Positions 8,888 through 17,207 of a stretch of 64,000 bases of DNA are shown piece after piece. Under the pieces are notes generated by a model that saw only the letters and a program-made list of their open reading frames with translations, searched no databases and was not told the DNA's origin. This DNA comes from an uncultured Peptococcaceae bacterium (GTDB lineage: Bacteria > Bacillota > Peptococcia > Peptococcales > Peptococcaceae). Numbering within the stretch: the first letter of the stretch is position 1; each line of letters starts with the position of its first letter. The stretch is from NCBI GenBank assembly GCA_937976375.1, contig CALJRU010000063.1, positions 62,001-126,000 on the forward strand, written 5' to 3'. A program made the position numbers and the translations under genes.

Positions 8888-9778
8888 TTATTCCGAAAGG
8901 CTGTGGCTGCGATGGCTCAAAGCAGCGCCGATGATATAGAGGGCGACACCCGCCCAGACGAAGGCAAACATCACGGCGTAGGTGCGAGTGAAAGCTTCGT
9001 GGAACAGAAAAATGCCGCAGAGCAGCTGCAAGGTTGGGTTGATGTACATGAGGATACCCGACAGAGAATAGCTGGTGGTTTGAATGCCTTTGGCAAAGGC
9101 AACAAGCGGCGCACCGGTGATGATGCCAGTGGTTGGCAGAAGCAGCCACTGCCACCAAGCAATCGCTTCGCCAGGGGTGGCCGTTTGATTGTGAGCAAAC
9201 AACCAAACCAGCATGACAAGGGCTGGCACTAGCATCCACAGGCATTCAACAGTCAGCGAGGTGATGCCGTCGAGAACAACCGTTTTCTTAATGGCACCAT
9301 AAGCGGCAAAAGAACCGCCAATGACGAGCGCCAGCCAAGGCACCACGCCATAACTGATGATGGCATAAAGCACACCCACTGCTGCCAGCGCAACGGACAG
9401 CTTTTGCAGGCCGGTGAGCTGCTCTTTGAAAAAGAAACAGCCAATAAGAATTGACATGAGCGGATTGAGATAGTAGGCCAGAGAGGCATCGATGACGTGG
9501 TCGGTGTTGACAGCGATGATGTAGCTGCCCCAGTTCACCACAATGAGAATCCCGCTGATCAAGAGAGTGCGCATGACACGCCGATCTTTGAATACGTTCT
9601 TCAAAGCATGCGTTTGACGCAAAATCAAGAGCAGGATCAATGCAAAGACCAGCGACCATATCACACGATTGGCCAAAATCATATAACTGTCAACAGTGAC
9701 CAGAAATTTCCAATACACCGGCAGCACACCAAACAAAAAATAACATAGAAATACCAACCAAGGACCTTTATTATTCAT
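8888..9778 (-). CDS. rarD: EamA/RhaT-family transporter, RarD-like
   Basis: The 296-residue polytopic membrane protein has about ten hydrophobic segments arranged as two EamA halves. Family features include the N-terminal GPWLVFLCYFLFGVLPVYWK and the central LAYYLNPLMSILIG, strongly RarD-like (E. coli RarD is a chloramphenicol-sensitive permease homologue). It probably exports a small metabolite; substrate unknown. The start at 9778 (MNNKGPW) is chosen because the segment upstream is charged and lacks homology to the family N-terminus, and an AAGAAGA site lies just upstream. It is monocistronic with its own terminator. Confidence 0.85.
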   Translation of the reverse strand: MNNKGPWLVFLCYFLFGVLPVYWKFLVTVDSYMILANRVIWSLVFALILLLILRQTHALKNVFKDRRVMRTLLISGILIVVNWGSYIIAVNTDHVIDASLAYYLNPLMSILIGCFFFKEQLTGLQKLSVALAAVGVLYAIISYGVVPWLALVIGGSFAAYGAIKKTVVLDGITSLTVECLWMLVPALVMLVWLFAHNQTATPGEAIAWWQWLLLPTTGIITGAPLVAFAKGIQTTSYSLSGILMYINPTLQLLCGIFLFHEAFTRTYAVMFAFVWAGVALYIIGAALSHRSHSLSE

Positions 9779-9892
9779 GATAACGTCTTCTTTCTTCAGT
9801 CGTTCTTTACCGCAGTAGTATAGCACTATTGATGTCATTGGTTAAGCAAATAATGAATTGATAAAATTTACTGTTCGTTACTGAACTTTTAC

Positions 9893-9934
9893 ACATAAAA
9901 AACGATCCACACCGCCTGGGCGTGGACCGATCTT
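9893..9934 (-). terminator. Terminator of the SPFH/TPM operon
   Basis: An imperfect hairpin around GATCGGTCCACGCC and GGTGTGGATC followed on the minus strand by TTTTTT directly downstream of the TPM gene. Confidence 0.7.
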
Positions 9935-10762
9935 TTAAAATTTGCCAGAGCTGCCGGAAAAACCACCGGCGTCGATGGTGGTGCCGCCAAAGCCACCGCC
10001 GCCATCGTTGTCCATTTTCGGACGATGGGTGATGATGGTCTGGCTGAAAATATAATCGTCGCTTTGATCGCTGAGAACCAGGCCGCCGTTTTCATGATCG
10101 ACATAGTACTCGGCATGGGTTTGCCGGCGCGCTGTCTTCATGCTCTGCACCATGGCGGCCACGGTGAGCGCACCGATAACGGGCGCGCCGACCACGGCCA
10201 GCGCCAGGCAGATTTTGCCAAAGCTGCGCGCCAGGCTGACGTCGTAGGCTTCGCCGTCCACATAGTAATCGTGGCAGTAGTCGCTGGCGGTATCCAGATA
10301 ATCGTTAAATCCGCCGTACCAGTCGTCGTCATGAAAATAATCCAGGAAGCTGTCGGCCATCTTTTCATTGCCATAGTCGGTGAGCACGTTGTTGCCTTCA
10401 CCGTGGGCGATTAGCGCGTAATCCTGCTGCTGCATCGACAGCATGAGCAGGATGCCGCTGCGGTCTGCACCAGTGCCGATGCCGTACTGGTCATAGAGCT
10501 GCTTGGCATAGGCGTACGCATCGGTGGTCCCGGCCATATACGGCACTGTGACAATAGCAACATCGAGGCCGTACTCATCGCGGATGGCCTGAGCTTTGGC
10601 TTCAAGCTCTGCGGACTGCGCCTGAGTGAGCAGTCCAGCTGTGTCGTTGACCAGCTGCGCCGCACCGCCTTCAGCAGCAAAAACGGGCATTGTTTGCAGC
10701 ATCAGCAAAGCAAGGAGGAGCAGTGCAGCAAACCATCGTTTCACGAATCTTTTTTGTGTCAT
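9935..10762 (-). CDS. TPM-domain membrane protein (YdjH/YgcG-like)
   Basis: The 275-residue protein has a signal peptide or anchor (RFVKRWFAALLLLALLMLQ, ending AFA at about residue 29), then a TPM domain (about 35-170: VNDTAGLLTQAQ, YGLDVAIVTVPY, DRSGILLMLSM), a transmembrane helix near residue 190, and a glycine-rich tail (GGGGFGG...GGFSGSSGKF) typical of YgcG-like proteins. ATG 10762 has GGAGG 7 nt upstream and lies 11 bp after the stop of the zinc-ribbon gene, so translation is coupled. In B. subtilis the TPM protein YdjH cooperates with YdjG to recruit the SPFH protein YdjI to the membrane; the same gene trio occurs here, so a membrane-stress role is inferred. Confidence 0.78.
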   Translation of the reverse strand: MTQKRFVKRWFAALLLLALLMLQTMPVFAAEGGAAQLVNDTAGLLTQAQSAELEAKAQAIRDEYGLDVAIVTVPYMAGTTDAYAYAKQLYDQYGIGTGADRSGILLMLSMQQQDYALIAHGEGNNVLTDYGNEKMADSFLDYFHDDDWYGGFNDYLDTASDYCHDYYVDGEAYDVSLARSFGKICLALAVVGAPVIGALTVAAMVQSMKTARRQTHAEYYVDHENGGLVLSDQSDDYIFSQTIITHRPKMDNDGGGGFGGTTIDAGGFSGSSGKF

Positions 10763-10773
10763 GGCTGCACCTC

Positions 10774-11862
10774 CTACATCAATAACAGTGCCAGTGCGCC
10801 GAACACCGCTGCAAAGCCAGCCGTTACGCCGCAAAACCAGCCAACGGCGCGCCCTTTGGAAATGGGCAGATCACCGATCATGCGGCCTGTTTGGCCATTC
10901 ATGGCAAAGGTGTAGGTATCGCCTTTCCAGCGTGTGGTCAGCATCCACACAGGCAAGAGCGCATAACGCGCGCTCTTATCCGTCAAGGAGATGTGGCGGT
11001 GGGTCAAGGTGTACTGGTCGTAGGGCAGGGTGGCGTTCATGGCAATGCCCACGCTTTCCTCGATGCGCGCACTGGCGCGGGAAAGGCTGCTTTCAGCATC
11101 AACGTCGTATTTTTCGGCGAGAAATCCCGGCAGATATGAACGCACAAAAGGCACCAGGTCGTCGTAATTGAACGGCTCAATAGCATCCATGTAGCGGTCT
11201 TCCATTTTGGTGGAGCCGTCGACAGGAATCTTGTCAAAGCCCATGCGGCCTTTGCGCGCAGCGCGATAGTGCTCGATCGTGGTGATCTCGTTGTCACCAA
11301 CGATGGCCATATGCGAGCGCACCGCGTCGTAGACATAGTCCGCTTCCACTTCGCTGTCAAAAAGCCAGAATGGCACATAGATGCCCTTGATCTCTTCGAT
11401 GTGATTGTCAGCAGCGAACACTTTCGGCAGCAGGCGTTTGCCTTTGTAGAAGTTTTTGAGAGCGGCAATGGCTTCTTCCTTTGTTTTCTTAAAAGGAATG
11501 ATATAATCGGGTTTCAAAGTGCCAGCGAGGCGCCCCTCGAGTACCGTAGGATTGCCGCAGTAAACACAGGTGGTAGCGATGGTGTCTTCGTCGCAGATGA
11601 TGGCTGCGCCGCAGGAAGGGCAGGTGTACACCTGGAGCGATTCTTCTTCGCCTTCTGCCCAGCTGCTGCCAGGCGGCTGATCGCCCCAATCCAGAACGCT
11701 GTCGGTTGTGCCCTGCGGGCCTTGCTCGTCCTGATAGAGTTTTTCCAGCACGCTTGCCTGGAAGGTGCTGTCACAATAGGCACAGCGCACCTCGCCGTCG
11801 CTTGGCGAAAAGGCCAGCGGCGCGCCGCAGTTCGGACATTTGAAATTTGTTACCTCCGCCAT
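10774..11862 (-). CDS. Zinc-ribbon membrane protein (YdjG-like)
   Basis: The 362-residue protein opens with two zinc ribbons (CPNCGAPL...CAYC at about residues 8-30 and CPSCGAAI...CVYC at about 80-103), continues with an Arg/Asp-rich middle domain, and ends in a C-terminal hydrophobic helix (WFCGVTAGFAAVFGALALLL). The start at 11862 is ATG with GGAGG 8 nt upstream; an upstream in-frame GTG sits too close to that site. It lies 14 bp after the SPFH gene and 11 bp before the TPM gene. Architecture and context resemble B. subtilis YdjG, a membrane partner of the SPFH protein YdjI. It is probably a scaffold or sensor rather than an enzyme. Confidence 0.75.
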   Translation of the reverse strand: MAEVTNFKCPNCGAPLAFSPSDGEVRCAYCDSTFQASVLEKLYQDEQGPQGTTDSVLDWGDQPPGSSWAEGEEESLQVYTCPSCGAAIICDEDTIATTCVYCGNPTVLEGRLAGTLKPDYIIPFKKTKEEAIAALKNFYKGKRLLPKVFAADNHIEEIKGIYVPFWLFDSEVEADYVYDAVRSHMAIVGDNEITTIEHYRAARKGRMGFDKIPVDGSTKMEDRYMDAIEPFNYDDLVPFVRSYLPGFLAEKYDVDAESSLSRASARIEESVGIAMNATLPYDQYTLTHRHISLTDKSARYALLPVWMLTTRWKGDTYTFAMNGQTGRMIGDLPISKGRAVGWFCGVTAGFAAVFGALALLLM

Positions 11863-11876
11863 CGGCGGCACCTCCT

Positions 11877-13226
11877 TTAGCTGCGCTGGATGTCGTCGTC
11901 GTTAAACGGATCGCCGCATTCTGGGCAGAATTTTGGCGGATGGGTTGGATCTTCCGGCACCCAGCCGCATTTATTGCAGGCGTATCGCGCTGGCTGTGGG
12001 CGCGGTGCACCGCATTCGCTGCAGAACTTGCCGCTGTTTTGGGTGCCGCAGGCAGGGCAGGTCCAAAGGACGGCAGCTGCTGCGGCATGGACTGGATTCG
12101 GCTGGCCGCAGTTGGTGCAGAATTTTCCAGTGTTGCCAGCCTGACCACAGGACGGACACGTCCAGCCGGCGGCCTGCGCCTGGGCAGGCTGTTGCTGCTG
12201 CGCCATGCCGAACAAATTGGCCGCCGTATTGCCGGTGGCATTCTGCGCCATGCCCATGCCCATGAAGGCGCCGATGGCACCCATGCCGCCTTCGTTGGCA
12301 GCGGCTGTCTGCATGGCTTCCGCTTGTGCACCGGTGAGGTGGGCAGCCGCCATGCGTGGGTCACGCAGCGCAGCGTTGCGTTGGATTTCTTTGATGAGTT
12401 TAGCATCTTCTTCTGATGCCGATACCGAGCTGACCCCGAACGACACCACAGACAGTCCGCGCAGCTGTCCCCATTTTTCACTGAGAATGTCGTTGAGTGC
12501 GTCAGCGATTTCTGCCGTATGAGCAGGCAGGGCACTGTAACGAATGCCCTGTGCCGAGAGCTTGGCAAAAGCTGGCTGCAGCGCTGTCAAAAGCTCCGTC
12601 TTGAGCTGGCTGTCGATGGCATCACGGGTGTAGGTATCGGTGATGTTGCCGACCACGTTGGCATAAAAGAGCAGTGGGTCGGTGATTTTGTAGGAATATT
12701 CCCCGAAGCACTTGATGGCAATATCCACATCAAGGCCGATGTTTGCATCGACCACGCGAAACGGCACAGGACTGGCGGTGCCATATTTATTGCCGATGAT
12801 TTCTTTGGTGTTCACATAATACACACGCTGGTCATGAGCCGTTTCCGCGCCAAAGGTGAAACGTTTGCCCACGAGCTTAAAGCTGTCGATGAGGCCCTTT
12901 TTGAGGTCGCCGCAGAAAAGACTTGGCTCCGTTGAAGCATCGTATTCAAAAGCACCTGGTTCGGCGCAAAATTCCACGATTTTCCCCTGATCCACAATGA
13001 GCATGCACTGCCCCTCGGCAACCACAATGACAGAACCGGTGGTGATGATGTTTTCGCTGCCTTTTCGGTTGACACCGCGGCGGCCTTGATGCTGCTCACC
13101 CTTGCGCACCAATTCATCGGCTGCCATGGCATCGCAGACAAAGTAGTCCTTCCAGGTATCTGCCAGCACACCGCCAACAGCACCAATCCCAGCGCCAAGA
13201 GCGCCGCCTATTCTGTTGAGTCCCAT
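11877..13226 (-). CDS. SPFH-domain protein with C-terminal zinc ribbons (YdjI-like)
   Basis: The 449-residue product has an N-terminal glycine-rich stretch, an SPFH/virion-core-like domain over about residues 50-270 (GSVIVVAEGQCMLIVDQGKI near the start), an Ala/Met/Gln-rich linker (about 285-350), and three double-Cys zinc ribbons at the C-terminus (CPSCGQAG...CTNCGQ, CPACGTQN...CSECGA, CNKCGW...CPECGD). SPFH proteins oligomerise on membranes; this subfamily includes B. subtilis YdjI of the Psp-like envelope response. It is the second gene of a five-cistron-like run: 12 bp after the 111-residue gene and 14 bp before the YdjG-like gene. No PspA homologue is present here, a difference from the Bacillus locus. 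Confidence 0.82.
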   Translation of the reverse strand: MGLNRIGGALGAGIGAVGGVLADTWKDYFVCDAMAADELVRKGEQHQGRRGVNRKGSENIITTGSVIVVAEGQCMLIVDQGKIVEFCAEPGAFEYDASTEPSLFCGDLKKGLIDSFKLVGKRFTFGAETAHDQRVYYVNTKEIIGNKYGTASPVPFRVVDANIGLDVDIAIKCFGEYSYKITDPLLFYANVVGNITDTYTRDAIDSQLKTELLTALQPAFAKLSAQGIRYSALPAHTAEIADALNDILSEKWGQLRGLSVVSFGVSSVSASEEDAKLIKEIQRNAALRDPRMAAAHLTGAQAEAMQTAAANEGGMGAIGAFMGMGMAQNATGNTAANLFGMAQQQQPAQAQAAGWTCPSCGQAGNTGKFCTNCGQPNPVHAAAAAVLWTCPACGTQNSGKFCSECGAPRPQPARYACNKCGWVPEDPTHPPKFCPECGDPFNDDDIQRS

Positions 13227-13238
13227 AATGATTCTCCT

Positions 13239-13574
13239 TTACTGGTCTAAACGTGTAAAATCGCCTTCAATATAACGCGTATAAGCATCCACCTGATCTG
13301 GTGTCATTTCACGATAATTGGAATCAAAGTCACGGAAAAGCCGTGGGTTGACCTCACGATAATTCAAACGTGCCGCTGTACGCAAACGGCAAAAACTCAG
13401 CATCAATGGCTGACGCACATAAAACGCATCGATTTCACCCTCTGTCGGGTCATGAAAAGCGGGATGCACCACTTCTTCGCCAGCGTCGTTCATATAGTAA
13501 AAGCGTGGCACTTTTTCATATTCAGAGCCAAAGTAATGCACCAATTCTGGTTCGGTTTTCTGTTTTTCCATCAT
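13239..13574 (-). CDS. Small acidic protein of unknown function, head of the SPFH operon
   Basis: The 111-residue soluble protein is rich in aromatic and charged residues (VHYFGSEYEKVPRFYYM, RDFDSNYREMTPDQVD). It has no signal peptide, transmembrane helix or Cys pairs, and I do not recognise a family. GGAGGG lies 6 nt before ATG 13574 (a second ATG follows directly). It is 12 bp upstream of the SPFH gene and 15 bp downstream of the EamA gene stop, so it belongs to the same minus-strand operon and may encode an accessory or regulatory partner of the SPFH-TPM system. No function is assigned. Confidence 0.7.
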   Translation of the reverse strand: MMEKQKTEPELVHYFGSEYEKVPRFYYMNDAGEEVVHPAFHDPTEGEIDAFYVRQPLMLSFCRLRTAARLNYREVNPRLFRDFDSNYREMTPDQVDAYTRYIEGDFTRLDQ

Positions 13575-13589
13575 ATAATACCCTCCAAT

Positions 13590-14477
13590 TTATTTTGAAC
13601 GTCGATTTAGGACAACAATTCCTGCAAAAATAAGCGCAATGCCAATCACAGCTGGCACCGTGATCGGCTCGTGCAGCACCACGATCCCCATCAGCGTCGC
13701 CACCATTGGCTCGGCAAACGCCAGCACACTGGCCTTGCTTGGCGCCAGCACCTGCAAGCCGCGGGTGTAGAAAATGTATGGCAGCGCCGTCGAAAACAAG
13801 CCCAGGCCGCAGATGCCCAGCACCATGCCGCCGCTGATCGGTGGCAGCTCTGCACCTGTCAGAGCAAAAACGATGCCCATGGAGCACGCTGAAACAAACA
13901 GCGAATAGAACGTCACCGTCATTGGCGCATAGTGGTCCAAGGCCACACGCCCAAAAATGCTGTAGAGCGCATAGCAAATCGCCGAGCCGATGCCTGTTGC
14001 AATCGCAATCGGTGCCAGCTGAACGCTGCCGCCGCCAATCAAACCAGTGACAAAGAGACAACCTGCAAAGGCCAAGAGCACCGCCGCAATCTTCTGTTTG
14101 GTAATTTTTTCCTTAAAGAAAAGCCGCGACATAAAAATAACAAAAAATGGCGCCGTGTAGAGCAGCACGGCTGACACGCTCAGCGTTGTAAAAGTCTGGG
14201 TCATGAAATAAAACACGTTAAAGCAGCCGATGGACACAAAACCTGTGCCAATAAACATCCAAATGTTGCGCGGCTTGATGCGAAACGTCTGCCGTGACCG
14301 CACACCCAGATATACCGCCAACATGGCCGCCGCCGCGAAGCTGCGGAAAAACGCAATCGCCAGCGAAGACATGCCGCCCGCAGACAAATAGCGAGTAAAA
14401 AGCCCAATGCATCCCCAGCAGGTCGCCGCAAACAACACCTCCGCCACGGCTCGCCGCTCACTTTTCTTCTCACTCAA
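13590..14477 (-). CDS. EamA-family (DMT) transporter
   Basis: The 295-residue protein has ten predicted membrane segments in two EamA repeats, with the family signatures GCIGLFTRYL, SVSAVLLYTAPFFV and, in the second half, SKASVLAFAEPMVA. The start codon is TTG at 14477, with GGGAGAGA 6 nt upstream; no ATG gives a better N-terminus. Export of an amino acid or related metabolite is typical for the family, but the substrate is unknown. It lies 15 bp upstream of the 111-residue gene and may be the first cistron of the SPFH operon. It is a distant relative, not a close copy, of the RarD-like gene at 8.9-9.8 kb. Confidence 0.85.
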   Translation of the reverse strand: MSEKKSERRAVAEVLFAATCWGCIGLFTRYLSAGGMSSLAIAFFRSFAAAAMLAVYLGVRSRQTFRIKPRNIWMFIGTGFVSIGCFNVFYFMTQTFTTLSVSAVLLYTAPFFVIFMSRLFFKEKITKQKIAAVLLAFAGCLFVTGLIGGGSVQLAPIAIATGIGSAICYALYSIFGRVALDHYAPMTVTFYSLFVSACSMGIVFALTGAELPPISGGMVLGICGLGLFSTALPYIFYTRGLQVLAPSKASVLAFAEPMVATLMGIVVLHEPITVPAVIGIALIFAGIVVLNRRSK

Positions 14478-14606
14478 TCGCTGTCTCTCCCTTCTGATTT
14501 CTGCTTCCTTTCATTGTACCGTGTTCGACAGGAAATGAAAATACCTGTTTTCCCGCCGCGCCACGCGTGCTATGATAGAGAAAAACCCTCAGCAAAGGAG
14601 TTTGTC

Positions 14607-15353
14607 ATGCATCAATTTTTTCTCAACGAACCACTGAGCGACGACGCGCTCAAGGCGCCGCTCGTGCTTTCCCGCAAAGAATACCAACATCTCTTCGTGC
14701 TGCGCCTGCGCGAAGGCGAACAGTTTCTCTTCGCCGACGGCTGCGGCCGTGAGCATCTCTTCGAAGTGATCGCCAGCGATAAGAACACCATCACTGCTAA
14801 ATGTCTTGAAACCCGCGCCAGCGAAAATGAACTTTCCTGTCAGCTTGTGCTTCTGCAGGGACTGCCCAAACGTGAAAAGCTCGAGTTCATCATTCAGAAA
14901 GCCGTCGAGCTGGGCGCTCACGACATTGTGCCTGTCATGATGGCACGCAGCAATGTGCGCATCGATGAAAAAAAAGCCGATCGCAAAGCCGAACGCCTGC
15001 ATGAAATCAGCAAAAGCGCCGCCAGCCAATCCAAGCGCGGCATCATTCCTGAAGTGCACGGTGTGCAGTCCTTTGCCAGTGCCCTCGACGCCGTCAGCGA
15101 TGCCGACATCAAACTCATCGCCTACGAGGACGAAACAAGCCGCGGCACCCTGAGCGCTCTCCTTTCATCGCTGCCTCAGGCAAAAAAGATCGCCATTCTC
15201 GTCGGCCCAGAAGGCGGCATCAGTGACGAAGAATGGCAGCAGGCAAAAACCCAGGGCTTCCAAAGCGTCTCCCTCGGCAAACGCATCCTCCGCACCGAGA
15301 CCGCCGGCCTCTGCCTGCTCTCCTACCTCATGCTGCATTTGGAAAACGCATAA
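14607..15353 (+). CDS. rsmE: 16S rRNA m3U1498 methyltransferase RsmE
   Basis: The 248-residue SPOUT-class methyltransferase would methylate N3 of U1498 in 16S rRNA with S-adenosylmethionine. The N-terminal PUA-like part contains LSRKEYQHLFVLRLREGE; the C-terminal SPOUT knot carries the diagnostic LVGPEGGISDEEW and LGKRILRTETAGL. The start at 14607 has AAAGGAG 6 nt upstream; the longer in-frame extension is not family-like. It is monocistronic, divergent from the EamA gene, and followed by a hairpin terminator. Confidence 0.93.
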   Translation: MHQFFLNEPLSDDALKAPLVLSRKEYQHLFVLRLREGEQFLFADGCGREHLFEVIASDKNTITAKCLETRASENELSCQLVLLQGLPKREKLEFIIQKAVELGAHDIVPVMMARSNVRIDEKKADRKAERLHEISKSAASQSKRGIIPEVHGVQSFASALDAVSDADIKLIAYEDETSRGTLSALLSSLPQAKKIAILVGPEGGISDEEWQQAKTQGFQSVSLGKRILRTETAGLCLLSYLMLHLENA

Positions 15354-15362
15354 AAAAACTCG

Positions 15363-15382
15363 GCTGTCATTTTTGACAGCCC
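15363..15382 (-). terminator. Hairpin with minus-strand T tail
   Basis: GGCTGTCA pairs with TGACAGCC; the A run just to the left gives a T tail only for minus-strand transcripts. No intact minus-strand gene lies upstream of it. Confidence 0.5.
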
Positions 15383-15423
15383 CTCACAAGTAAAAAAGAA
15401 ACTAACAAAAATCATTTTTCATA

Positions 15424-15462
15424 AAAAAACTGGAATCCTTCCTAGGTTCCAGTTTTTTTATG
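15424..15462. terminator. Bidirectional terminator downstream of rsmE
   Basis: AAAAAACTGGAA pairs with TTCCAGTTTTTT, with a small inner stem; there are A and T runs on both sides. It serves rsmE and would also end transcription of the minus-strand remnant at 15476. Confidence 0.85.
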
Positions 15463-15475
15463 ACTCTTTTTAAAT

Positions 15476-15553
15476 TTACAGCAGAGTAACATCCTTCTCA
15501 TGGTTGCAATAGAGCAAGGTGAAACCTTCGTCATCGCAATAAAAGTTACTACA
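15476..15553 (-). pseudogene. Possible C-terminal remnant of a lost minus-strand gene
   Basis: A short frame ends NFYCDDEGFTLLYCNHEKDV plus two Leu and a stop, directly followed on the minus strand by a terminator. It has no start and is closed upstream by a stop codon after about 25 residues. The protein-like texture and correctly placed terminator suggest the tail of a deleted gene. No family is recognised, and chance cannot be excluded. Confidence 0.3.
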
Positions 15554-15696
15554 TCAAAGGATATTAAGAAATCCGTGATGAACCACAAAAATCAATAATG
15601 CAAAACATCTCTCACATACCCTTCATACGTTTATCTACAAGTTTTTTCTTGTGACAAAACAAAAAACAACTGTTATTTCTATTTCTGCTCCTTATG

Positions 15697-15722
15697 TATA
15701 ATATAAATGAAATTTCATTTCA
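15697..15722 (+). promoter_or_regulatory. Promoter -10 and overlapping palindrome upstream of the arylsulfotransferase operon
   Basis: TATAAT at 15697-15702 is followed immediately by the perfect palindrome TGAAATTTCA (15708-15717), extended by a further TTTCA. The -35 element is weak. The palindrome overlaps the expected start site, where a repressor could act. The rest of 15480-15755 holds no gene. Confidence 0.5.
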
Positions 15723-15755
15723 AACCGATTTTTTATTTTGAAAGGGGACACCAAT

Positions 15756-17180
15756 ATGGGAACACCATCAGTACATCCAACAGGCACTATTATCTACAAA
15801 CCAGAAAAATGTTTTAACGGATACACCGTTTTTCAGGCCAATGAAACCGGCGCAACGCTAATTGACATGAATGGAGGCGTCGTCAATCATTGGCAGAAAC
15901 TGCAAGGTTTTCCAAACAAGCTTTTGCCAGGCGGACAAATTTTTGGTTCACGTGGTGAACGCAACAGTACCTATGGCTGGCAAGATCAAAAAGATTTGGT
16001 TCAAGTCGATTGGGACGGTAACGTTGTATGGGAATTTAATAAAAATCAATTTGTTGAAGATCCTGGATATGATGCTCAATGGATGGCACGTCAACACCAC
16101 GATTTTCAACGCGAAGGAAATCCCGTTGGCTACTACGTTCCAGGAATGGACTGTAAGACCGATAGTGGGAACACGCTTCTTTTAACACATATTGATGTCG
16201 TAGTTCCTGAAATCTCTCTTCATAAATTAATCAGCGATCGAATGATCGAAGTAGATTGGGAAGGAAATATTATATGGGAATGGAATGTCCATGAACACTT
16301 CGACGAATTAGGTTTTGATGAAGTTGCTAAAAATACCATGGCTCGTAATCCTAACTTCGTTGGCAATGGTCTTGGAGATTGGATGCACATCAATTGTATG
16401 AGCGTCCTGGGTCCTAACAAATGGTACGACGCTGGAGATGAACGATTCCATCCAGATAATATCATCTGGGACAGCCGTGCAACAAACATCATCGCAATCA
16501 TTGATAAACAAACAGGTAAGATTGTTTGGAAACTTGGTCCAGACTATACCACAGGAAAGGCAAAAGAAATTGGGCAAATTATTGGTCAACATCATGCACA
16601 TATGATTCCACAAGGATTACCTGGCGCCGGCAACATTCTAATCTACGATAACGGCGGCTGGGCCGGATACGGTGCTCCAAACCCATCTTCTCTGACAGGT
16701 AATAATAATGCACTGCGCGACTATTCACGCGTCATTGAAATTGATCCAATAAAGATGGAAATCGTTTGGCAGTGCCGTCCAATGGACTTAGGTTATATGC
16801 AACCATTCATCGCGGATCATTTCTATAGTTGCTATATTTCCAGCGCACAAAGACTGCCAAATGGAAATACTTTAATCACTGAAGGTTCAGACGGACGTTT
16901 AATAGAAGTGACACAAGACCATGAAATTGTTTGGGAATATATTAGCCCATATTTTGGCGATCATATTACCACTAATATGGTATATCGCGCCTATCGCTAT
17001 CCATATAGTTACGTACCTCAAGTCGAGCCACCAAAAGAAGTTGCCATCGCTCCCGTTGACAATGAAGATTTCCGGTTGCCTGGAGCGAAAAGCAAGGAAT
17101 TCCGTCGCATGGTCCAGGTAAATGGTGTCGAAGGCTATGGCGATGTAGCAGGATTCTGTTTAACAATTGAAGAAGATTAA
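15756..17180 (+). CDS. Aryl-sulfate sulfotransferase (ASST family), cytoplasmic, copy 1
   Basis: The 474-residue protein belongs to the PAPS-independent arylsulfotransferase family, which moves sulfate from one phenolic sulfate ester to another phenol through a sulfo-histidine. Repeated beta-propeller blade motifs (VQVDWDGNVVWEFN, IEVDWEGNIIWEWN, RLPNGNTLITEGSDGRLIEV) and conserved His clusters (MARQHHDFQREGNPVGYYVP, DWMHINCMS, IGQHHAHMIPQGLPG) are visible. Unlike E. coli AssT there is no signal peptide, so it should act in the cytoplasm. ATG 15756 follows AAAGGGG at 8 nt. It lies 27 bp upstream of a paralogue and is followed by a DASS transporter; the region is visibly AT-rich relative to its surroundings. 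Confidence 0.85.
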   Translation: MGTPSVHPTGTIIYKPEKCFNGYTVFQANETGATLIDMNGGVVNHWQKLQGFPNKLLPGGQIFGSRGERNSTYGWQDQKDLVQVDWDGNVVWEFNKNQFVEDPGYDAQWMARQHHDFQREGNPVGYYVPGMDCKTDSGNTLLLTHIDVVVPEISLHKLISDRMIEVDWEGNIIWEWNVHEHFDELGFDEVAKNTMARNPNFVGNGLGDWMHINCMSVLGPNKWYDAGDERFHPDNIIWDSRATNIIAIIDKQTGKIVWKLGPDYTTGKAKEIGQIIGQHHAHMIPQGLPGAGNILIYDNGGWAGYGAPNPSSLTGNNNALRDYSRVIEIDPIKMEIVWQCRPMDLGYMQPFIADHFYSCYISSAQRLPNGNTLITEGSDGRLIEVTQDHEIVWEYISPYFGDHITTNMVYRAYRYPYSYVPQVEPPKEVAIAPVDNEDFRLPGAKSKEFRRMVQVNGVEGYGDVAGFCLTIEED

Positions 17181-17207
17181 AAAATCACTATAGGAGGCTT
17201 TAGAATA

